Assembly (NCBI GenBank): GCA_916610825.1
Contig: OU744449.1
Coordinates: 2,678,001 to 2,742,000 of the forward strand
Source of the DNA: Haliclystus octoradiatus
Taxonomy: Eukaryota; Cnidaria; Staurozoa; Stauromedusae; Haliclystidae
DNA: 64,000 nt
Reading direction: 5' to 3'
This document shows, one piece after another, positions 55,636 to 64,000 of the stretch. The notes beneath the pieces were generated by a model that was not told the DNA's origin, made no database searches, and saw only the letters and a list, made by a program, of their open reading frames with translations. Both the position numbers and the translations under genes were made by a program. Each line of letters starts with the position of its first letter. The first letter of the stretch is position 1.

Positions 55636-57758
55636 TTAATAAAACTCTGGTTTAGTATGTTCAATTATACATAAATTACATCTACGTCTTAAATATGCAT
55701 AAGTTTCAAATGAAAATTCACAATCTTGTATATTTAAATATTTTAATGAAGTACAAAGATGTGTAGCTAATTTACGTAAGCCAGCATCAGTAATTTGATG
55801 ACAAGATTTAATACTTAAACGTCTTAATTGATGTGAATTAACAGCTAGATAATTTAATGAACGATCAGTTATTAAATCACATTTACCAATATCTAGAGAA
55901 CGTAATCGATGACAATTTTGTGCCATTTTAGATACACCTGTATCACTAATATCGTTGCACATATGTGCATTAAAATAACGTAATTTTCGACAATAACGTG
56001 ATATATATTTTAAACTATAATCAGTTATTGAACATTTTGCAACACTTATATATCTTAAATCATTACATCGCTTAACTAATGCTTTAATACCATTATCATG
56101 TATATTATAACAATCACATAGACTAATTTCACGTAATGAATTACAATGATTACTTATTTCTATAATACTTTGATCTGTTATTTGTGTACATCGACGTAAA
56201 TATAAAAATTTTAAATAACTACATGAACGTGATACTAATTGTAATAATACATCATCAAAGGACAAACAATCACTCATATCTAGATATTGTAATTGAAAAA
56301 ATGAAGCATTTTCACCAAATGATAACCCATTTTCAAGAACACATTCTAAACTATCCACACCTTGACAACCAGGAAATGCGAGACTTTCCAAATTAGGACA
56401 GTTTGCTAACATTCCAGCGATACCATCACCAGTAATTGCAGAACAATATGATATATTTAATTTTTGTAATTCAGGACAACGTCTTGAGATTATCGTTAAT
56501 GAATTATCTGTTAATGTTGAACATGATGCAGCTGTTATTGAACGAACTTCTAAACATGCATATGGTGATATATATGATAAACGTTCTAATATATCCATAA
56601 ATATATGATCAGCATTGTATTGTGTAACACCAGTAATATCAATATCTGTCCATAATTCAATACTCCATGCTATACGATACCATAATTGACATGTTGTAGA
56701 TGCTTTACATAAATCACGTGTTGATAAAAATGTAAATACATGAAGTAGTAAATCATCACTTAGAGAATGGATAGTAGATGTTGAACATGATGAATCTAAT
56801 ACTAAATCGGGATAGCATTCAATACTAGGTCGCCTTGTTACTGTATGGGGTATCTTATATGGGTGTGGTTTTATATTACTTTCTTGGGGCGGGGTACTTG
56901 AATACAACGCATCATCATAAGGATATCTATCAATCATTAATTCACCAAATTCATGTTCAATAGATTTTAATTGTTGGTTACGATGAATACGCAAAGGAGT
57001 TAATTGGCTTCCCTTCTTTTTTAATGGGGTATGTTTCCCTATTCCAGTTTTTGATGGGGAATATCCTTTTTGTTGATAATAACTATCAATTGATGATGTA
57101 TTACCAGAGAATGTTTGGTCAGAGTCAATACCAGTTGTATCTGCAGAACAACTTGAATAACTACGAGTTGAATCCGATGAATGGATTGAATCTTGCATAT
57201 CGTAATAGAGATGATCCGATCGGAATTTCTCTAATTGATAATCTGTATTTGGTGATGTACAGTCGTCTGTTGGATATGATAAATATTCTGGTGAATCCAA
57301 AGTTTCTATAACTTCGTTATTTATATGTGGCAGCGAGAGTTGTTGTGATGAGTCCACGTATTCTAATTTTTCTGTATGTGGATGTGGAACATTCACGTCT
57401 TCTTTAGCAGAATCATTTTGTATCTCAAACGTGTTTATGTTTTCATCTTGATGTAAACAATCGTTTCCATTAATTTGCTTACAACTCTCACATGGATCTC
57501 CTTCGACACATTGATTACATGAGGTTTGATGATTAACTGAAAAATGAACACGTTTTTGTGGTGATCTTAATCCACGGCCTTGGAAATTTCGTACACCTTT
57601 TGATAATATTCCATTATTGTCTTCACTTTCGTTTTTACTATTCTCAGATTTCTCATCATCATCGTGTAGGTTTTTAATTTCACAGTCATCTAGATGACTT
57701 GGTGCAGTAAGATCTGTATCATTTAAACTGACACTCACTTTGACAGCTGGCGATTTAC
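55636..57758 (-). CDS. FBXL7: F-box/LRR protein FBXL7, 3' exon (5' end missing)
   Basis: Substrate-receptor subunit of an SCF ubiquitin ligase. One exon of 706 codons plus stop; an acceptor (TTTTCACAG) at its upstream edge joins GT AAA TCG, so a short first exon with phase 1 is expected, as in vertebrate FBXL7 (MGANNGK...); it is not found here. Residues 1 to about 325 are acidic, Ser/Asn/Asp-rich and disordered, much longer than the human N-terminal part. The F-box is at about 328-372 (LSDDLLLHVFTFLSTRDLC). About eleven leucine-rich repeats of the C.L..L....C..ITD type follow (LYLRRCTQITDQ, LSIKSCHQITDAG, LNIQDCEFSFE). The end CNLCIIEHTKPEFY matches vertebrate CKRCVIEHTNPAFF, which fixes the identity. 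Confidence 0.93.
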
Positions 57759-58100
57759 CTGTGAAAATAAATGAAATCGATGAAATGAAAGTAATTTGGG
57801 GTGAGAGTACTGTAACCTTTTAATGACATCATAGATTATATTACAAATAATATCAGTTACAAAAACTATATCACAACTTCTCAACTCAACTTGTAAGACC
57901 TGGCTCATATAGTCTGTACATACGGCTCGTTATGTACATGTGCAGACCCTATTCCTGCTAAGAACGCCTTTAGATCGAATACATGACTAAATTGGTTGAG
58001 TCAGACCATAGTCAGACGCCGTTCTAAGAATTCCATGCATGAATTAAAACCTAATGGAGTCGTCCCGAACATGTTCCGAACTGGAGTCGATCTTTGATGT
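57759..58100. other. Intron or 5' flank of FBXL7, no gene seen
   Basis: Sequence immediately upstream of the large FBXL7 exon, with no readable exon. The missing first exon lies further upstream or outside the window. Confidence 0.35.
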
Positions 58101-58660
58101 TTGCTTAGAGCATATAGGATAGGCACATGTGCAGAACGGCGAATGACCAGGCCCCAAAAGTATCTTTGCTTAAACTACTTTTACTACATATTGTTATACA
58201 CTGATATGCAAAGTCAACTAGGTTGGCTTTCTGTTAGAGACAGAATAACATCGCATCAACTAATGTTCACTCATAAAATAAAATTCAAACTAGCTCCTCC
58301 TTTGCTTTCCGACTTTTTCCAACTGCCGTATTCCACCAGAACAAGATCTCACGCCCACAATGACATTTACATCAAGTCGAGCCATCGTCATTCATTTCAG
58401 GACGCTGGTGCGCATAAGTGGAACGATCTACCGTCTGCAATGAAGGAAGTCCAAAGCAGGCCTACTTTCAAACGTCTCCTTGAGAAGCACTTACGTTCTT
58501 AGTATACTTTACACTTACCACTCTTTCCTGTTATTTATGCCTGTTTTTTTACTTAATGTTTGTTTTCCTGTCAACTTAGCTATGTATCAGTCCTTTGAAA
58601 AAAAGTTTGTATAACTTAAAGGTTCTGAATAAATGATGATGATGATGATGATGATGATCA
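58101..58660 (+). mobile_element. 5'-truncated LINE with GATGAT tail
   Basis: A 133-codon frame holds the C-terminal end of a non-LTR reverse transcriptase protein: LGWLSVRDRITSHQL, FTHKIKFKLAPPLL, then AHKWNDLPSAMKEVQSR and FKRLLEKHL, all typical LINE motifs. The 3' UTR ends GGTTCTGAATAAATGATGAT and a (GAT)n run. The upstream part is missing. The same tail is seen at 2323, 7180 and 7571. Confidence 0.85.
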
Positions 58661-58959
58661 CTGTTGAAAAGAAATCGTTGAAGAAATCATGGAGTAATTT
58701 TTATTTCGATCTGGATTTTTTTTTTGGTGTAAACTGTCATCGTGCTGCTATCAAAGGCGAATTTTCGGCCAAATCTGGCAGAGAAAAACAACGAAACTCG
58801 ATCTAGCTTTATGATGTAAAACCAAGAACGAATTTTTATTTCTAGTAAAGTAACGTATGAAACTATTACGCGATATTCTTATTAATTTAATAAAGATCAG
58901 TAGCCTGAAACGCATTTTTATTTTATCAAGGTAGGAGCGCAAACCATATAATATATATA

Positions 58960-59040
58960 TAATTGAAAATAGTCAAAAATTAGACATTCATTTTGCTACT
59001 TAAACTTTCACGCCTAAGCGGTCATCAGGCAATTTATTAA
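58960..59040 (-). repeat. Hammerhead-like repeat, single arm (copy 8)
   Basis: Minus strand, 58991-59035: TTGC, CTGATGA, CCGCTTAGGCG with a CGC/GCG stem, TGAAAG (GAAAC with one change), TTTAA, GTA, GCAA. TTGC and GCAA pair as stem I. Beyond it, AATGAATGTCTAATTTTTGACTA matches the outer arm of other family members. The second inverted arm is missing. Confidence 0.55.
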
Positions 59041-61420
59041 AGCCTTATATGGATATATATAAGTTCATTGTATTCTCAAAAAATGATGATATTTTGAGTA
59101 TTAGAGCTTTTAAAAAACCAATTGCTTTTGAGATGGCTGTCCGAGAAGTGTCTTTTTCCGTGACATAAAAAGACAGAAATAAAGAATATAGTATTATAAT
59201 TTCTAGATGTTGTATGTAACGTAGTCGTGTTCGAGTACATGCCTCTCAAGTGCACTCTGTTATAGAAAAGGTTTGTCTATGTCGAGTCTAGGTCAAACAC
59301 TCTTTAAATGTGTCCGATTACAATTTCCATAGTGTTGACAGAAATGAAAGATGATTGATGTATTTTACGACTCACAGAGCCAAAGCGAAGTCGGCGAAGG
59401 CTGCGGTTTGATTTTAATAATAATAGTAAATAGGTATTTCAGTTTATTACGAAGCATGAAAGACAACTAATAAAAGCTATTTGTTTCCTATCCATGCTAA
59501 TTTCTTTTCTAAGTTTCATACATAAAATCAAGTAAACACGATTGATAGAAAACTAAATTGTGCGAAGACCCAAACTTCTCGCTGTCTTCGATCATAATCA
59601 ATGACTGTACATATTTTTTTTTTCATTGTACGAAAATTGTACGCATACAATAAGTACATAACAGAATCTGTTTTCATCTAATCTCTGTAACTTTAGAGAG
59701 TTTTAGATCGCTATAGATAATTAGTATTGATATTTAGGTGATAAATGCGAGTTTACTTCGAAATGTTTTCACGGAATTCTCGCTAACGTTATTTACTCTT
59801 AGTTGTTGTCATCATTGTATTAATCAACTTTTCACATGAAGAAAATAGTCTTATTATTGACAGATAATGATGACAGAAAAACTATATTATTTCGATGATA
59901 AATCTCGACATTTTCATAGGGAAGAAACATTAAATTTCTGAACTTTTTTCTGATATGTATATATGGATACTTACATTTAACATATTTAAACTTTAACATC
60001 ATCCAAAATAAGATACATTAACCATCTTTAAATTTAATATTATCGGATTAATACATTGAATTGATCACATCTATGATCTGTTAGCGTGAATTAATAGTAT
60101 AACTGTTTAGTTGTGTTGTGTACGTAATAATTTTTATACCTTCAGGATTTTAAACGATTTAAAAGGGTTACAATTTCTTTGTTGAACATTTTGAAAGTTG
60201 CTTAGTGATATCAAATCGTATGGACAATTGTTAATACTTTGTAAACAACTAAGAGCGGTTTTCATACGAATTCACACACACGCACAATCACACATAGAAT
60301 AACGTTTGTCGATTTGGCGTGTGCATTAATCTCAGTGAGTTTTACTTTATACGTACATAGAAATTTTTTTTTTAGTTTATTTTAATTATTTCTTTTTAAA
60401 TCTTTTTATGTCTGGATGACTACACAAGATTCCTCAGAAAATGGTAGATTTTTATCCAGGCAATTGCAACGTGAATAGCCATGTGCATGTGGTAGGCTAT
60501 ATCAACACTGCATAGTTCTGGTAGAGTAATGATGATCAGACCTTGTCAAATTTCAAGTTTATTTATTTTATCAAGTAAAATTATTTCAGGTTTTGAATAT
60601 GTAAATTGATGTAAAAAATTGACACAATAAAATAGTTCATTGAGAAAAATATATATATATATATATTCTGTGAATTATGAATCATATGAATTGTGTGATA
60701 AATCTAAGATAAATAAAAATTGGAAAGTTTTGATATCAGTAAAGGCATTACATATGTACAATGCCAAGCAAAATGTTTGCATCGGTAAACCGTGGAGAAA
60801 AATGTTCAAATTATGAATAGACAGACAGGTTAGGGACATGTTAAGGAGGGTCAAAGTGAGGGGATCCCAATAACGAATCAAGGTCAAATGATATTCACGA
60901 ATCATTTGAATGAGATGTGTCATGATTTGCTTCTAATTTTATCTTACTGTCAGTTCAGTGCTAAAACTGAGGAATTATTCGATAAAAAAATATTTGTGAG
61001 AGAATGTTTGTGGTCCGCTGTGGCCGTGTAATTTTTTCACTTGCAAAAGCATTAAGATATCAGAGTGAAAAATAGCGACAAAAAACTACAAGTACTGATT
61101 GTTGAAAATTTTTCGGTAATATTCATTATACCATCGTCAGTTTTTTGTCACTATCTTTCACTCTGAAATGTTTTACGAATAAACTTTCGATCAAAAGCAT
61201 TAAGGCCTTAAAAATAGCTTTCATTTTCAATTTTGAGCTCGCAAGACGCGATGGTCAATGTTATACTTTTAACAATAGCATGCTCGGATACTCACTGAAA
61301 ATATAACTCTCTTTCAGAACATTTCGAGGCTTACCAAAATATAATGTTTCTTTACAATAAAGTGTTAATAACCCCGATTTGACAAAAAAATATTTCATTA
61401 AACGGTCCGAGGCAGTTAAT
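59041..61420. other. Intergenic or intronic stretch, no gene seen
   Basis: Very AT-rich. Contains a palindrome at 61061-61165 (CAGAGTGAAAAATAGCGACA against TGTCACTATCTTTCACTCTG). No protein-like open frame. Confidence 0.4.
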
Positions 61421-61537
61421 TACGGATGGTTGGTCGGATGCATATCATAAAAATAGTTACAGAAACACCTCTTGATTGTTCATCAGTTGAAGATATCACC
61501 GGCCTCTGTTTTCACTACGCACAATCACACAATCAAA

Positions 61538-61690
61538 ATGAACGATGTAAAAATACTGCTTGTACTTTCTATACTTTTCAGTCTTACAGGGAGATCACAC
61601 CACCACAGAAATTCTTCTTTAAACTTCTCCGAAATTATAATCACCATTAGCAATGGAAATTCCTTAATTCCATATAGCTCCGAAAAGTAG
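61538..61690 (+). CDS. Possible small secreted peptide or first exon
   Basis: A 50-codon frame from an ATG in good context (AAAATG): MNDVKILLVLSILFSLTG is a plausible signal peptide, followed by RSHHHRNSSLNFSE and a polar end without cysteines. The frame also extends upstream to 61472. There is no repeat or homologue in the window to support it, and AT-rich DNA often yields such frames. Treat as a weak candidate. Confidence 0.22.
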   Translation: MNDVKILLVLSILFSLTGRSHHHRNSSLNFSEIIITISNGNSLIPYSSEK

Positions 61691-64000
61691 TATACTGCAT
61701 TAAGCATTATCACAAAAAATATCTAAATTATGTTAACCACCAAGTAGTAATACAATGCTACACCATAGACAGGGAATCCCTACTGTTACCAACTCTTTCC
61801 CCGATTTCCCAAACATGCATAGAAAACCTCAGTATTATGATGTATATCACTCAGTAAGTAGTAAGATAACAAAATTTAATTTTATACCATCTACCTACAT
61901 GGGCACACGTATTTTTCTTAATATTACCCAATCCCTTCCCAAATTTAAAGTTCAATGACGAAAAAATCACGTAACGAGTCATCAGTGATACCGTAACGAG
62001 CACTGCTTCTAACCACCACCTGCAAACTGATGTGCAAGAAAACAAACAGACAAATGAAACAAACCCCCAATCTGCAAAAATACCAAGCGTAATTATTGGT
62101 ATATAAACACGTGCATTTATATTTCCTTCTATACCTATAAGCCATAAGGGTCAAACAGAGTCCATCCATATAGGCCAACGCGTAGAATATCCATCATCAA
62201 GCTATAGACTATTTTCACTATTGTTTACATAAACCTATACCCATAGCAGTTCTAAAACTAAATTTATGATGAATCAAATATTTGATCATATATTTGAACA
62301 CAGGGTCAACAAGAACAATAAAAACATATATACTGTACATCTAAATGAGAATTTAAATGATGTAAATATCGAGAGGGTGGTCCTAGCAGTTAGTGATGTA
62401 CCTCCCCCGGAATACGAACTCTGACACATTTTTTTTTAACATAGTAAATACAATATAAGTCATATACATATTGTACTGTAGCCTATGATGTTAGAAAATA
62501 TGTAAATTACATTATTACTAGAAACTTGAAGAACATTCGAGGCTAATAACTCAATTTTATATATTCATGCCAAGCAAAGAGTTGATGTTATAATCAAATA
62601 ACGTAGGCTAGGCTTATATTATAACATTATTATAGGAAAATCAAATAATATTGTCACGACCAGGTCACGAAGATACTGTTTTGATAGTGTTAAGACTCTG
62701 TTAATGACTTATTTTCACATAATTTTGAAAAATATTTTTAATGTCACCAGGAGCACATATTTACGTAAAAAGTGAATTTCAACATGCTTTCACGTATCAT
62801 CCATCGATCAGGGAAATTAAAAAAAATATTTAAAATTAAAATATACTTAAAACATGACATTATTCTGTCAATTATATGCTAGCCATAGAGGTATTATTGC
62901 ATATAATGCTTGGCAAGTTGGCTGATTTCGAAATATAACCTGGGAATAAATAAATTGCTTAAGTGTGAAATTACAATGGAAATTTTTACAGATCTATGTA
63001 AAGAAAATATAATGCAAAATAGATAAAAATAGAACTAACGGAATTAAAATATACATAAAGACTTTATTATAGTCTAGTTTTACGGATTCCTCTGAAAGTA
63101 TAAAATTAAGGAACCAATTCGGGCTCCTCAACTGCAAAGACCTCGATTAAAAACAAAAACATGGCCCTATACATTGATTATCGGAGCCTGCAAAATATAA
63201 ATTTGAATTTACTTGGAAGTGATTATATACATGAGATTTAAATTAGTAGAATCTGTATCAAAGGTTTCATTTTGCATACTAGAGATGCTAAACTTTGGCA
63301 AAGTATATATCATTTGTGGAACATTCACAAAACTTTTTTGGAATTTTGGAATAAAGTTTGTACGGCAGTTGAATAAATTTAATATTTAAACAATCCTTTG
63401 CTTTGATAGTAAATTGATACGTATGAAGAGCTCCTCAAATAAATGTCATCTGGTAGGAGGATATTTGACCCGGATATGAAAACTGTGAAAATAAAACGAT
63501 GAATAATATTTTCAAAACCTTTTTTGAAAATATCCAAATTTATTGATCGCCTCAGATCAAATCCAATTTCAATCATGTTTTGATAAATTATAGATCCTGC
63601 AGCTCCTTTTTACATGATGAGTGAGATGTTGATTCCAATTAAAGGGCAAATGCAATTTTTTTTATTCATTCGGATTCAGTATTTGTATTCATTCAATGTT
63701 TCAGACGAATTCAATATCAAATTCGAAGTGGTAGACATTCGCCAGACACCTTAAATATCACAAACGCGATCTTCTGGAAAATGGAAATTGTTGCTTCAGA
63801 GAGTACATTGAAGCTCCAACACAATCATATAGAAGTTTAATTGTTACAAATATTGGAAGATCTAAATGTTGATACTAGAAGCATTACGCTTTGATTGATT
63901 GATTTAATTTGACCTTCCATAAACCTCAAACACACACATTCAGCAACCATAGACAAATCATCACTCAAGTTAATTATTTCAAAACACTTCAATAATATAA
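61691..64000. other. Intergenic or intronic stretch, no gene seen
   Basis: No coding region, RNA gene or clear repeat could be supported in the last 2.3 kb. Confidence 0.4.

Noticed and set aside
56184-57311. Plus-strand frames inside FBXL7
   Set aside because: Antisense shadows of the FBXL7 exon.
60600-60670. (AT)n tract as a promoter TATA region
   Set aside because: A simple dinucleotide microsatellite with no adjacent gene start.
62000-62400. Apparent short exons (frames at 61755-62178)
   Set aside because: No acceptor/donor pairs joining them in frame and no recognisable protein motif.

Overview
The window is AT-rich animal nuclear DNA. It has multi-exon genes with GT-AG introns, metazoan protein families (golgin with GRIP domain, ribosomal protein eL27, FBXL7, an ADAM-like metalloproteinase, a fibrinogen-related protein), eukaryotic tRNA genes with internal promoter boxes, and a dense mix of LINE, BEL/Pao, SINE and foldback DNA elements. 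It looks like an invertebrate, probably marine and plausibly an ascidian or similar animal, but the species cannot be fixed from the sequence alone.

Layout. 1-5477 (+): 3' end of a golgin-245 (GOLGA4) gene whose introns hold three pogo-like MITEs and two inverted-repeat elements. 5478-11210: repeat-filled intergenic DNA. 11211-14833 (+): complete RPL27 in three coding exons; both coding introns carry a foldback transposon with an exact 9-bp target duplication. 16108-22513 (+): a three-exon gene for a 1501-residue coiled-coil protein I do not recognise. 22514-28549: mostly repeats (a LINE 3' fragment, a hAT-like end), a small secreted-peptide ORF, and a tRNA-Phe gene with a 19-nt intron. 28550-42198 (+): an 18-exon gene for a 1001-residue secreted protein with an unusual order: signal peptide, short basic pro-segment, ricin-type beta-trefoil, ADAM/reprolysin metalloproteinase, disintegrin-like, CUB, then three more trefoil blocks. 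A tRNA-Glu gene sits antisense in its last intron. 45348-53215 (-): a four-exon PAN + fibrinogen-domain secreted protein; its 4.9-kb third intron holds a decayed BEL/Pao LTR retrotransposon and two MITEs. 55636-57758 (-): large 3' exon of FBXL7. 57759-64000: intergenic, or FBXL7 first intron, with a LINE 3' end.

Exon joins were checked by reading frame: RPL27 = 411 nt, coiled-coil gene = 4506 nt, metalloproteinase-lectin = 3006 nt, PAN-FReD = 996 nt, all multiples of three ending in a stop.

The strongest unexplained structure is a dispersed family of inverted-repeat elements, at least seven copies. The most complete copies carry a recognisable hammerhead-ribozyme core (CTGANGA, stem II, GAAAC, short loop, GTA, with a matching stem I), and most copies have one shared tail (AGCTCTG.C ... 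ATTGAGCACT). A second theme is six foldback insertions, each flanked by a perfect 9-bp duplication, as Mutator-like elements make. The metalloproteinase-lectin protein, with an altered zinc motif, is the most novel coding feature.
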